Source: JAUSNA01 sp964568885 (GTDB lineage Bacteria > Patescibacteriota > Microgenomatia > Levybacterales > GWA1-39-11). Taken from it: DNA of 42,344 nt. The notes below the pieces were generated by a model, which did not search any database, was not told where the DNA came from, and saw only the letters and a program-made list of their open reading frames with translations. Each line of letters begins with the position of its first letter. Within the stretch, counting starts at the first letter, position 1. Below, one piece after another: positions 1 through 7,689 of this stretch. The position numbers were made by a program, and so were the translations under genes. Location: contig CAZMSF010000009.1 in assembly GCA_964568885.1 (NCBI GenBank), positions 1 through 42,344 of the forward strand. Reading direction: 5' to 3'.

Positions 1-34
1 ATTCCATAAATACTACTCTTTGAACCAAAAAGTG

Positions 35-1447
35 TCAAGAACGAAGAAGATAAATATCAAGATGCCCAATTCTCATTAAGTAATCATAATTTTTTTTAAC
101 AAAGTTTCTAATGGGAAGATAATTCATTCCATTATGTTTCAGGAAGAGTATCCTAACTTTTTTTGCGACCAAATTTCCTAGAACTTCGGCATAGTATCTT
201 TTTGGTGATTGTTCGGCAAAGCGATAAGTATTCTTTATTGGATCTCTTCTGTCCAGGACAAAATAGAGCATCGGCTCATACGAATTTATAAAAATATAGT
301 CCTTCGGTACAGTATATTTTTTCGTAACGTTGATAATCTCAGTTAATTCACGCTCCGTTTTCTCGTCAACAAAAACATTCACTTTAGGATGTGGAAAGAA
401 ATTTAAATTTTCGGCAAGAGGAGTTATCGTATTATAGTATCCATAAAATAAACCGGTATAAAATCCGCCAAAAATGGTTATAAATGAAAACACTATCAGC
501 AACAACCGGATGTTCGATGAGACATTATAACGAAGATAAAGCGCAAGAGAAATTCCCGATAGAGATATGAGAAGAACGGAATTTATATAGTCATGTGAAA
601 GTACTGCTGTCATAAAAAAGAAAATCAAAAATGCAGGCAAAAACAATAAGTGAAATCTTCTCCTTATATAAAGCAAGACAAAAGATGCAACAGAGATTAT
701 AAACGACGTGTTGTAGAGAAGATTTTGGAAAACAGATTTCTGAAATAATCCAACGTCAAATGTAATAAGCGAATGAGAAAAATCACTGACAAATTGAGGA
801 AACGATTGGTTGGCAAGAAGATAAATGCAGAATAAAATAAAGCTCCAAATATACCCATACAAAAAAAATGAAACAGAGGAAAATGAACGCGCGTGCTTGA
901 CTAAGAAAAAAATGGCAACCGGAAAAATGAAGGCGATGCCTATATGGCGATCTGAAAGAAGAACGAGAAAAGATGCAATTCCGGCGAAAAATAAATATCT
1001 TCCGGTCCTTTCTTGAATGAATTTCATAAGCAAATAGCAACACAAAATTGCGAAGGAAACTGCGTAAACCGAAGGATACGAAAAATTGACGTGCGATGGA
1101 GCCCAAGATACAAAAATCAACAATGAAATAATTGCATAAAAATTATTTTTTGTAGCAATAAAAACCGTTTTAAAAATTAGCAATGAAGAAATCAGATAGA
1201 CGGCCAGGACAAGAAGTCTTGATGAAAGGATTGAAGATTTTAATAATAAAAATGAAATTGCGGTTAAAAAAAGCGAAAAAGGAGTTGTTGCGAAATGGAA
1301 ATCCCTGTATGGCAGTTTTCCATCAAGAATCATTTGTGCAGAATGAAGGATATTCCCTTCATCAGATATAACCGCACCATGAGTTACAAAATAGAGAAGA
1401 ATCGGCAGGATTAAAAGTAACAAAAATGATAAGTACGAAAATCTCAT
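35..1447 (-). CDS. GT-C superfamily membrane glycosyltransferase-like protein
   Basis: A 470-residue polytopic membrane protein with about ten hydrophobic segments starting at residue 4. After the first segment comes an acidic SDEGN motif in an extracytoplasmic loop, then LPYRDF. This is the layout of the PMT/ArnT-like (GT39) families, where a first-loop Asp/Glu is the catalytic base and a lipid-linked sugar is the donor. The C-terminal 100 residues form a soluble domain. It probably transfers sugars to lipid or protein on the outer face of the membrane. The acceptor cannot be read from sequence. A TATAAT on the minus strand at 1467-1472 gives a promoter about 20 bases upstream. The gene is divergent from the MFS gene. 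The family call is fairly safe; the substrate is unknown. Confidence 0.7.
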   Translation of the reverse strand: MRFSYLSFLLLLILPILLYFVTHGAVISDEGNILHSAQMILDGKLPYRDFHFATTPFSLFLTAISFLLLKSSILSSRLLVLAVYLISSLLIFKTVFIATKNNFYAIISLLIFVSWAPSHVNFSYPSVYAVSFAILCCYLLMKFIQERTGRYLFFAGIASFLVLLSDRHIGIAFIFPVAIFFLVKHARSFSSVSFFLYGYIWSFILFCIYLLANQSFPQFVSDFSHSLITFDVGLFQKSVFQNLLYNTSFIISVASFVLLYIRRRFHLLFLPAFLIFFFMTAVLSHDYINSVLLISLSGISLALYLRYNVSSNIRLLLIVFSFITIFGGFYTGLFYGYYNTITPLAENLNFFPHPKVNVFVDEKTERELTEIINVTKKYTVPKDYIFINSYEPMLYFVLDRRDPIKNTYRFAEQSPKRYYAEVLGNLVAKKVRILFLKHNGMNYLPIRNFVKKNYDYLMRIGHLDIYLLRS

Positions 1448-1558
1448 CCCAGCCTAAGATGACTTGATTATAACCGAATTTTGTATACTTTGATATATAT
1501 GAAATGCTTTTAATAATGCTTATAATTGAAGCTTCAGTTAAGTTTTATTGAGATAACC

Positions 1559-2761
1559 ATGATAAGAAAGCAACTAAAAAGACTCTCGGACAATCGTAAT
1601 TTGGCAATCATTGCAATCATTGCCATTGTGAACGCTTTGGGATACGGAATCATAATTCCGATTATATTTGCATATTCACAAAAATTCGGCCTTACGGTAT
1701 TTCAAAATGGTTTATTGTTTGCGCTTTTTTCCTTATGTTCATTTATATCCGCCCCCTTCATAGGAAGGCTTTCTGATAAATACGGAAGAAAACCATTGTT
1801 AGTATTATCAATCGCCGGTACTGCTCTATCGTTTTTCATTGCTGCCTTCGCCCCAAGCGCAATATTTCTATTCGTAGCAAGAGCGTTAGACGGTATTACA
1901 GCGGGAAATATCCCAGTCGCGTCAGCTGTAATTTCAGATACGACCGATGTAAAGAATAGGGCAAAAGGATTTGGAATAATCGGCGCTTCGTTTGGGTTCG
2001 GGTTTGTTTTTGGTCCAGCAATTTCGGCAGCAACAGCAGGCTTTGGTCTACACGTTCCATTTATTATTGCAGGCATTATCTCAATTATTGCCGTTATATT
2101 AACAGTTATATTTTTACCTGAAACTAATAAGCATATCGGTCAGGTACATGAAGGAAAGATTTTTGATGTCAAAAAACTTGTCTTGTCCGTATTTGACAAA
2201 AATGTAGGAATGACACTTCTTATATCTTTCATCTACAATCTCGCATGGGGCATGTTCATAGTTACCTATCAGCCTTTTTCAATCAACGTTATGCATTTTA
2301 CGGCAAATCAGATTGCTATTATGTTCACTATTTTTGGTGTCGTGGGTCTTTTGATGCAGGCATTTGTTATCCACAGAATTGTCAAGAAATTTGGAGAAAA
2401 GAAAGCATTTATCGGGTCGCTGTTAATCGCTGCCGGTTCATATTTTTGCCTCTTTTTTGTAAGAAGTATCGAATTTTATATTTTGGTCGCACTTTTTTCG
2501 AGTGCTGCGAATTCCTTCTTCCTTCCACTTATTCAAACAATTTTGTCGAAAGAGGCGGATGAAAAGTCTCAAGGTTCGATATTGGGACTCAATGCATCGT
2601 ATGTCAGTATTGGGAATATCTTGGGGCCAATAATTGCCGGTGTTTTATCGACAGCTTTTCTTCCGCTTCCATTTCTCATAGGGTCTTTCGTTATTTTGGG
2701 TTGCTTTGTCCTTGCATTCGGGATCAAAACTTCTCATATGGCGCGTCAACAAGCATTCTAG
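1559..2761 (+). CDS. MFS transporter, TetA/multidrug-efflux-like
   Basis: About 400 residues with 12 predicted transmembrane segments. The MFS loop 2-3 signature appears as GRLSDKYGRKP, and motif C-like glycines follow (GASFGFGFVFGPAI), typical of the TetA-type drug:H+ antiporters. It probably exports a small hydrophobic compound using the proton gradient. I start it at the ATG at 1559 because an earlier TTG at 1526 overlaps a TATAAT box (1521-1526) that should be the promoter. The gene stands alone between a divergent GT-C gene and a convergent methyltransferase gene. Family certain, substrate unknown. Confidence 0.8.
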   Translation: MIRKQLKRLSDNRNLAIIAIIAIVNALGYGIIIPIIFAYSQKFGLTVFQNGLLFALFSLCSFISAPFIGRLSDKYGRKPLLVLSIAGTALSFFIAAFAPSAIFLFVARALDGITAGNIPVASAVISDTTDVKNRAKGFGIIGASFGFGFVFGPAISAATAGFGLHVPFIIAGIISIIAVILTVIFLPETNKHIGQVHEGKIFDVKKLVLSVFDKNVGMTLLISFIYNLAWGMFIVTYQPFSINVMHFTANQIAIMFTIFGVVGLLMQAFVIHRIVKKFGEKKAFIGSLLIAAGSYFCLFFVRSIEFYILVALFSSAANSFFLPLIQTILSKEADEKSQGSILGLNASYVSIGNILGPIIAGVLSTAFLPLPFLIGSFVILGCFVLAFGIKTSHMARQQAF

Positions 2762-2768
2762 AACAATC

Positions 2769-3278
2769 CTATCTTACATAAAGATACACGTCATCTTTGC
2801 TTTTTTTTGGCTTCCAATTCTGAAATTTATAATGGTTTGAGACAACTTTTGCACCCGGTTTGAGTTCTTTATGCAGTTTTTTCTCTATGTTTTTTACCAT
2901 ATGATTTGTTCCCCAAATAGAAATGTAGTCATATTTATTGTATGAGTGCCTGAAACAATCACCGCATATGATATGAGCATTTCGTAGTTTACTTCTTTTT
3001 ATTCTAAACCATGCGAATAGTGCGATTATGGGGTTTATCTCAATGCCATATGCGATAACTTTTTTTTTGGCTGCCGCAACTACTATCCTCCCATCTCCTG
3101 AGCCAATATCAATAAAATTCCCTTCTTTCATGTCCAGCAAATCTATCATGAGCATAAGCCTTTTTTTGCCAATAGGAGCAAATGGAGCTCCTCTTATTAA
3201 AGAATAGGAAAGAAGATACACAAAATAAGAAAGGATACTAAGAAGAAATAATTGTGAAATAAGAATTAGACCCGACAT
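2769..3278 (-). CDS. Membrane-anchored class I SAM methyltransferase
   Basis: 169 residues. One N-terminal hydrophobic segment (about residues 4-28) is followed by a Rossmann-type methyltransferase core. Motif I is FIDIGSGDGRIV, motif II ends in the acidic YGIEINP, and an ICGDCF segment sits where motif III is expected. Small anchored methyltransferases of this type are common in Patescibacteria; their substrates are unknown. It is the last gene of the DedA - endonuclease - methyltransferase operon. Its start overlaps the end of the endonuclease gene by 13 bases, so translation is probably coupled. An NPPY-type motif is not visible, so base or protein-Gln methylation cannot be assumed. Confidence 0.7.
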   Translation of the reverse strand: MSGLILISQLFLLSILSYFVYLLSYSLIRGAPFAPIGKKRLMLMIDLLDMKEGNFIDIGSGDGRIVVAAAKKKVIAYGIEINPIIALFAWFRIKRSKLRNAHIICGDCFRHSYNKYDYISIWGTNHMVKNIEKKLHKELKPGAKVVSNHYKFQNWKPKKSKDDVYLYVR

Positions 3279-3595
3279 TCGCAGTTTTTTCCTTTCAAGA
3301 TTCTTTTCTGTTCACGAGGATTATGGATATATATTTGCTGTAAAGGATTACCGGTTGCAAGCTTTGCATCAAGGGGGCTTTGATGGTTATAACCCCTCTT
3401 GCTCATTTCATCTACCAATTCATCGTGTCTATTATATAGGGCGTGGAGTTTGCCTAACCATCTTTTCGTTTCAGGATGGTTTACGTACCCTTTTTTACCT
3501 TCTGTGATTATTGTCCACAATGCATGAAGCTCGCGGTGTTCACCTAGTAAATGTTTCCTACACAAGATCGTAGGAGATACATCCCAAATTCTCAT
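3266..3595 (-). CDS. Pyrimidine dimer DNA glycosylase / endonuclease V-like
   Basis: 109 residues beginning MRIWDVSPTILCRKHLLGEH. This matches the N-terminus of the Pyr_excise family (T4 DenV type), in which the residue after the initiator Met is the catalytic nucleophile and a His-Leu-x-x-Glu helix lines the active site (here HLLGEHREL). The protein would remove UV-induced pyrimidine dimers and nick the backbone. It is shorter than T4 DenV (138 residues), as expected for the cellular short form. An AAGG Shine-Dalgarno lies just upstream (minus strand, about 3600-3603). It sits in an operon between DedA and the methyltransferase. The second residue is Arg rather than Thr, as in cellular homologues. 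Confidence 0.72.
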   Translation of the reverse strand: MRIWDVSPTILCRKHLLGEHRELHALWTIITEGKKGYVNHPETKRWLGKLHALYNRHDELVDEMSKRGYNHQSPLDAKLATGNPLQQIYIHNPREQKRILKGKNCECRV

Positions 3596-3603
3596 AACCT
3601 TTT

Positions 3604-4254
3604 TTATCCAATTTTCTTATCTTTTATCTTAACGTAAATGATTGATCCGATAAAAAAAAGAAAGGGTATCGAAATAAGGAGAAAATAAGCGGGCGTTCCA
3701 TGAATATGTCTCATGACATTTTTTCCAACGCGCTCTCCTAGTGCTAAATAGAATGCTATCCAAAAAATAACAGAAATAAAGGTACTCATGATGAACGTTG
3801 GATAGGGAACTCCGGAAATTCCTGAGAATACGGTAATTGGAATCCTGAACCCCGGGATATGTCTTCCGAATATGATGAGAAATACTCCGTATTTTTTAAA
3901 ATCTTTTTCGACTTCCGCAAGCTTCTTTTGATTCAGATGAAGATATATACCAAGTCTATCAACAAGAATCTTTCCCCATTTTGCCGAAATAAAATAAAGT
4001 ATCGAGGATCCTCCAAGGACTGCAATAAGAAGCATTGCGAAGGCTCCCCAATAGGGTACTGCACCCTTTGATACTTGATATCCGGTGAAGGCAAGGTATA
4101 CATCTCCCGGAATAGGAAGTGGGATGCCTGATTCTTCCAGGAATAGTAGTAAAAATGGTGCAACAACAACCTGGTGAGTTAAGAATGTGCCAATACTATC
4201 TTCGATAACCTCAAGTTGTGGGCTTTTAAAATAAGGAAATAGACGCTCAAACAT
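3604..4254 (-). CDS. DedA/SNARE-associated family membrane protein
   Basis: 216 residues, about five hydrophobic segments. Two family hallmarks are present: the N-terminal re-entrant motif EESGIPLPIPGDVYLAFTG and the central GRHIPGFRIPITVFSGISGVP, which corresponds to the conserved FGRxxPGxR..x.GxSxM stretch with its essential Arg. DedA proteins take part in membrane-lipid (undecaprenyl phosphate or phosphatidylethanolamine) flipping and in envelope homeostasis. It is the first gene of a three-gene operon. An extended -10 (TGn then TATACT, minus strand, 4264-4269) ends nine bases before the ATG, so the transcript has a very short or no leader. Confidence 0.85.
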   Translation of the reverse strand: MFERLFPYFKSPQLEVIEDSIGTFLTHQVVVAPFLLLFLEESGIPLPIPGDVYLAFTGYQVSKGAVPYWGAFAMLLIAVLGGSSILYFISAKWGKILVDRLGIYLHLNQKKLAEVEKDFKKYGVFLIIFGRHIPGFRIPITVFSGISGVPYPTFIMSTFISVIFWIAFYLALGERVGKNVMRHIHGTPAYFLLISIPFLFFIGSIIYVKIKDKKIG

Positions 4255-4299
4255 AACTTATTGAGTATAACAGATGGAAAAAGAAGAACCGAGAGGAAA

Positions 4300-4521
4300 T
4301 CAGAGCTTGAAAAATTCGTGAATCCGGAATACGACAAAAGCCGGCCAAACTATCGCTTTTAGAATTCCAAAGATGACGTCTCCAAATGTTGTCGCGTGTT
4401 GAAAATAGTAAACAAGAGCTCCAATAAGACCCAGTCCGTAGACCGCGGCGCCATGGCCACTGTTATCCCTGACATGTCTGTGCCATTTCTTTTTTTCTTG
4501 AACTGTTTCTTCTTTTGCCAT
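4300..4521 (-). CDS. Small membrane protein, unknown
   Basis: 73 residues. The charged N-terminus MAKEETVQEKKKWHRHVRD is followed by two hydrophobic segments (about residues 27-42 and 49-66, the latter GVIFGILKAIVWPAFVVF). Such small two-helix proteins are frequent and unassigned in Patescibacteria. It lies between DedA and another small membrane protein in the same orientation, with 40-45 base gaps. I do not recognise the family. Confidence 0.6.
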   Translation of the reverse strand: MAKEETVQEKKKWHRHVRDNSGHGAAVYGLGLIGALVYYFQHATTFGDVIFGILKAIVWPAFVVFRIHEFFKL

Positions 4522-4563
4522 ATCTATTTTAATAATACTCTTTGCTTTCGACTTTGCAAGTCG

Positions 4564-4878
4564 TTAACGCGTGAGAGATATCATAAGAGCGATTGCCGCG
4601 AATGTGATTATCGAAAAATATATAAGCGTATAGGCAAGAAGAGAAAGTGCCTCCTTCTTTTTGCCATCGATGTAGAGAAGCATTGGTTTACCAAGCATGA
4701 GATATCCCGTAATCGAAGCGGAGCAAACAAGTAAGAGAAGTATAGTTATTGGAACAAGGAATGTATTTGCTCTCCCAATTTTTGCCTGCCCTCCAAAATA
4801 GAGGATGGTTCCAATGGCGACTACGTAAAGCGCTGTGAGTAAAGAATTTTTTAATGCTGTCTTATTAATCTTTACCAT
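4564..4878 (-). CDS. Small three-helix membrane protein, unknown
   Basis: 104 residues with three hydrophobic stretches (about residues 12-28, 36-60 and 78-100) and a basic, GKK-containing loop between helices 2 and 3. No family recognised. A TAGAAT box on the minus strand (4885-4890) ends exactly six bases before the ATG, which predicts a leaderless transcript. Confidence 0.6.
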   Translation of the reverse strand: MVKINKTALKNSLLTALYVVAIGTILYFGGQAKIGRANTFLVPITILLLLVCSASITGYLMLGKPMLLYIDGKKKEALSLLAYTLIYFSIITFAAIALMISLTR

Positions 4879-4884
4879 AACTAT

Positions 4885-4890
4885 ATTCTA
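4885..4890 (-). promoter_or_regulatory. -10 box, leaderless start of the 104-residue gene
   Basis: TAGAAT read on the minus strand, followed by six bases and then ATG. The predicted transcription start is the A of the start codon. No clear -35 element. Confidence 0.5.
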
Positions 4891-4907
4891 CACCTTTCAA
4901 GCAAATG

Positions 4908-4937
4908 TTGGCTATTTTATGGCTAATTTAGTAAAAT
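4908..4937 (+). promoter_or_regulatory. Promoter of tRNA-Gln
   Basis: TTGGCT at 4908-4913, an 18-base spacer, then TAAAAT at 4932-4937. Transcription would start around 4944, some 17 bases before the tRNA 5' end. Confidence 0.45.
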
Positions 4938-4960
4938 AAGAGACTCGAAAGTTTAAATAT

Positions 4961-5031
4961 TGCTGAGTCGTCTAATGGTAGGACAACGGAATCTGGATCC
5001 GTTTATTGGGGTTCGAATCCCTGCTCAGCAG
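4961..5031 (+). tRNA. tRNA-Gln (anticodon CTG)
   Basis: A full cloverleaf. The 7-bp acceptor stem is TGCTGAG/CTCAGCA and the discriminator is G at 5031. The D arm contains the TCTAATGGTAGGA block typical of tRNA-Gln. The anticodon stem is ACGGA/TCCGT around loop ATCTGGA (anticodon CTG, decoding CAG). The T loop is TTCGAAT. The 3' CCA is not encoded. The 3' end is the attB half-site used by the serine recombinase: the att core overlaps the last bases of the acceptor stem, and element DNA begins straight after it. The tRNA is kept intact by the insertion. The 3' end of the recombinase ORF runs antisense through it. Confidence 0.95.
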
Positions 5032-6522
5032 CACATCCCGCGTCTTCTTGTACTCCACAACCGCAACAAACAGCTCCCTGAAGCTATTTTGCACTGTCCT
5101 GTCGCGCAGGGAGAGGTTTGAAAATGCGAAATTCAGCAAGTATCTCTTTTCATCTTGGTTTCGAACCTCATAGATTTTCGAGGCTAATAGCGCGACATCC
5201 AGGATAAGACATCCAAAGTCTACATATTTCTTGTCGGCAACTTTATGCTGATTGATTTGCTCATGTAAATTATCCTGTTCTTTCAAAAATTCTTTACGTT
5301 TTCTAATAAATGTATCCCCATCAATAAAACCTTTTAGCTTGTCGTCATATATTTCATCAAGATTGTTACGTATTTGAAGAAGTCTATTGTTGATGTCACT
5401 CAATGCTTTTTCTCGAAATTGTACATGGTGAAAGTGACTTTCTCTTAGTTTTTCTTTAAGCATCTCTGTGGTTTCGTCGTCCATTAAAAGGGATTCAAAT
5501 AATTCTGTGATTTGATTTTGAATACTGTCTTCTCTAACAACTCCCTTTTGTGAGCATTCCTTAAAGTGCGTACAGTGGTAGTAAATCCATTCATGTACTT
5601 TGCCATTTCCTTTATTCGTCTTTGTCCTGCGTTCTCCTGTTATCTGACAACCGCATTCTCCACAACGCATAACGCGCTGATATGTAAAGATATGTTTCCC
5701 ATATACAGGTATTATTTCTCCATTCTTTGTGCGTCTGAGCATTGCTTGGACTTGATGATATAACGATTCTTCTATCAGTGGAGGGAATGACCCAGGATAG
5801 AGTTTGCTATTCCAGGGAATCATGCCGTAGTAGATAGGATTATTGAAAATCCTGTGGTAATTACTTTTGGTTAGTGGTTTGCCATTATATGATTTGAACC
5901 CTTCGTCATCCATTTTCTTTTTGAGGGTTTTGAGAGAGTACTTACCCGAAGCGTAGAGTTGAAAGGCCTTTTGAACAAAAGGAGCGGTTACATCATCTGG
6001 TACAAGAACTTTGTTCACTTTTTTGTATCCTGTTGGAGTAGAGCCACCAGGCCATTTACCTTCTTCAAGCATACCTCTCTGACCCTTTTTGACTTCATCA
6101 CTTAGGTTATCAATGTAGTTTTTGGCAAGAATTGCTTTTATATCAAATTGAAATTTTGCGTGAGAATTTGAATCCTTACTGAGTACAAAATTATCGCGGG
6201 AGAAAATAAATACCTTGTCATAGTTATTGACCAAGTCATACGTCAGAACGATATCTTTGAGGTTTCTTGTTAAGCGGTCTGGTTTTTCGATATATGCGTA
6301 CTTTACATGCGGATGTTTCTTGAGATATTCAATGACTTCGTTAAACTCATCTCTTTTTTCGCTTGCTTTTGCAGATTCAACGATATTAAATTCCTTAACA
6401 ATTGTTCTCCCATCCTTTGTAGCAATTTCTCGGTTGAGTTTCGCTTGTTGGGGAAGTGAATATCCTTCGTCTTGCTGTTTTGAACTTATACGATTAATAC
6501 TAATTGCATCCTCTTGTCTCAT
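4972..6522 (-). CDS. Large serine recombinase (site-specific integrase)
   Basis: 516 residues. The N-terminal resolvase domain has INRISSKQQ (catalytic Ser13 predicted) and EKPDRLTRN (conserved Arg). The recombinase domain follows from about residue 150 (GQRGMLEEGKWPGGSTPTGY). The zinc ribbon has CGECG and a second YHCTHFKEC pair (about residues 288-325). A coiled coil (about 360-420) and a C-terminal tail complete it. This is the canonical architecture of large serine integrases, which recombine attP and attB without cofactors and need a directionality factor for excision. The last 18 or so residues, from LSRDSN on, are read antisense through tRNA-Gln. The alternative ending, coded at the central attP, is AFTNRFQTYDW onward, 37 residues, stopping at 9071. 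The gene's 3' end therefore contains attP, and integration changes its product's tail. Confidence 0.92.
   Translation of the reverse strand: MRQEDAISINRISSKQQDEGYSLPQQAKLNREIATKDGRTIVKEFNIVESAKASEKRDEFNEVIEYLKKHPHVKYAYIEKPDRLTRNLKDIVLTYDLVNNYDKVFIFSRDNFVLSKDSNSHAKFQFDIKAILAKNYIDNLSDEVKKGQRGMLEEGKWPGGSTPTGYKKVNKVLVPDDVTAPFVQKAFQLYASGKYSLKTLKKKMDDEGFKSYNGKPLTKSNYHRIFNNPIYYGMIPWNSKLYPGSFPPLIEESLYHQVQAMLRRTKNGEIIPVYGKHIFTYQRVMRCGECGCQITGERRTKTNKGNGKVHEWIYYHCTHFKECSQKGVVREDSIQNQITELFESLLMDDETTEMLKEKLRESHFHHVQFREKALSDINNRLLQIRNNLDEIYDDKLKGFIDGDTFIRKRKEFLKEQDNLHEQINQHKVADKKYVDFGCLILDVALLASKIYEVRNQDEKRYLLNFAFSNLSLRDRTVQNSFRELFVAVVEYKKTRDVLLSRDSNPNKRIQIPLSYH
5029..5035 (+). other. attL core (CAGCACA)
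   Basis: Junction of tRNA-Gln (left, host B arm) with the P' arm, which encodes the recombinase C-terminus. The seven bases are shared by attL, attP and attR. The crossover dinucleotide within them cannot be fixed from one integrated copy. Confidence 0.8.
5029..5125. repeat. 97-bp perfect inverted repeat, copy 1 (P' arm)
   Basis: The reverse complement of 8861-8957 with no mismatch. It encodes the last part of the recombinase, up to the att core. The first non-matching bases are 5028 and 5126. Confidence 0.97.
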
Positions 6523-6579
6523 CCTTGTCCCATTGTCGGATAATCAGTTGTTGGAGTCAATACGGCGTCAGGGACCGAC

Positions 6580-6592
6580 TTTCAAACCTCTC
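6580..6592 (+). repeat. 13-bp direct repeat, left of the peptidase-MFS cassette
   Basis: TTTCAAACCTCTC, identical to 8863-8875, which lies inside the P' arm repeat. The two copies bracket the peptidase and MFS genes. One 13-mer pair is expected by chance in a window this size, so only its position makes it notable. Confidence 0.4.
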
Positions 6593-6597
6593 AGTTA

Positions 6598-7623
6598 TTA
6601 TTGATAATCTTTTGCTGAAGGGATTACTCCTTTATATCCAGCTTCAAATTGAACTGTTTCTGCTTGATTACAGGCATCGTATATACTTTCTTGAACTGCT
6701 TTTGCTGCTGCATTTCCTATAACATCTACTGTAAATAATGGCCAATCGGGTGTTTCAAAGAATTTCCCAAAGGAATTAAGTGGTTCTTTTATTTCTTCAG
6801 TAGAAAAAGCAAATACTGTATCTCCATCAACTGAGGTATGTACAGGATTTAATGCTCTTACTTGTCCAAGAGAGCCGAAATGAGCAAGACGCTCATAATT
6901 TTCTCTCGTTTTCAAATCTACATTCGTTCCGACAATTGATATTGTAGTATTCATCTTATCTGAAGTAACAAATTCAGTAGTATCCTCAAAAGTCTTAAAC
7001 TTCTTTTGCTCGTCACGATTGCCAGCAAGGATAGAACCGTCAGGCTTTACCACATTTCCTAATGCATTCACAACAGATAATGCACAAACGATAATTCCAT
7101 TTCCCAAATCAATTCTTGAACATCCTACACCTGATTTCATTCCTCCATTTTTTGTACCCTTTTCAACATATTGAAATTTGCCAACTGCTGTGCCCGTTCC
7201 TGCTCCTACATTTCCTCTTAAAACTGGTTCGTTGGTAGCATTATCGAATGCTTCTCGTCCGTATTTTGGGTCATACTGTCCAATCCGAGTACCTAAATCA
7301 AAAACAATGGCACCTGTGATATTTGGATTTACTATTTTTTCGTCATGTGAACCAATTCCTTTGTCAATCATGCCTTGCATAATCTCTGAGGCTGACATTA
7401 GTCCTGTTAAGCTACCTCCTGCGATGAAGATACCATCTCTGTAGTAAAAGGACTTTCCATTTGAGGAGATGTCAGTATTGAATGTTCCAGGGGCACCGCC
7501 GTATGCTTTGTATGCAAGTGGATATGGTTTATCAAAGACAACTGCCGTGCATCCTGTTAATTTATCGAGATGTGTTGCATGTCCAACTTTTACACCTTTT
7601 AATGCTGTTAGTGTTGAGTTCAT
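6598..7623 (-). CDS. P1 family (DmpA/S58) peptidase
   Basis: 341 residues beginning with LKGVKVGHATHLDKLTGCTAVVFD, the characteristic start of the DmpA/L-aminopeptidase-D-esterase family. Further family blocks are GGAPGTFNTD, a central GNVGAGTGTAVGK and the C-terminal DTVFAFSTEE and VDVIGNAAAKAV. Members are Ntn-like hydrolases that self-cleave to expose a nucleophile and act as aminopeptidases or beta-peptidyl hydrolases. The exact nucleophile here is not assigned. It is cargo of module A, divergent from the MFS gene with 60 bases between, so the pair may hydrolyse and then export or import a peptide-like compound. A TTGAGT-N17-TACTAT promoter ends six bases before the ATG (leaderless). Confidence 0.82.
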   Translation of the reverse strand: MNSTLTALKGVKVGHATHLDKLTGCTAVVFDKPYPLAYKAYGGAPGTFNTDISSNGKSFYYRDGIFIAGGSLTGLMSASEIMQGMIDKGIGSHDEKIVNPNITGAIVFDLGTRIGQYDPKYGREAFDNATNEPVLRGNVGAGTGTAVGKFQYVEKGTKNGGMKSGVGCSRIDLGNGIIVCALSVVNALGNVVKPDGSILAGNRDEQKKFKTFEDTTEFVTSDKMNTTISIVGTNVDLKTRENYERLAHFGSLGQVRALNPVHTSVDGDTVFAFSTEEIKEPLNSFGKFFETPDWPLFTVDVIGNAAAKAVQESIYDACNQAETVQFEAGYKGVIPSAKDYQ

Positions 7624-7629
7624 ATTGTA

Positions 7630-7658
7630 ATAGTAGCATTTATACTTTTAAGACTCAA
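7630..7658 (-). promoter_or_regulatory. Leaderless promoter of the P1 peptidase gene
   Basis: Minus strand: -35 TTGAGT at 7653-7658, a 17-base spacer, -10 TACTAT at 7630-7635, then six bases to the ATG at 7623. This is one of the best examples of the leaderless pattern in the window, because both promoter boxes are recognisable. Confidence 0.65.
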
Positions 7659-7676
7659 CGATTATTGCTTTTCATA

Positions 7677-7682
7677 TATAAT
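7677..7682 (+). promoter_or_regulatory. -10 box of the element MFS gene
   Basis: TATAAT ending seven bases before the ATG at 7690. A nearer ATG at 7684 is only two bases from the box, so it would lie upstream of the transcription start. This favours 7690 as the real start. Confidence 0.5.
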
Positions 7683-7689
7683 TATGAGT

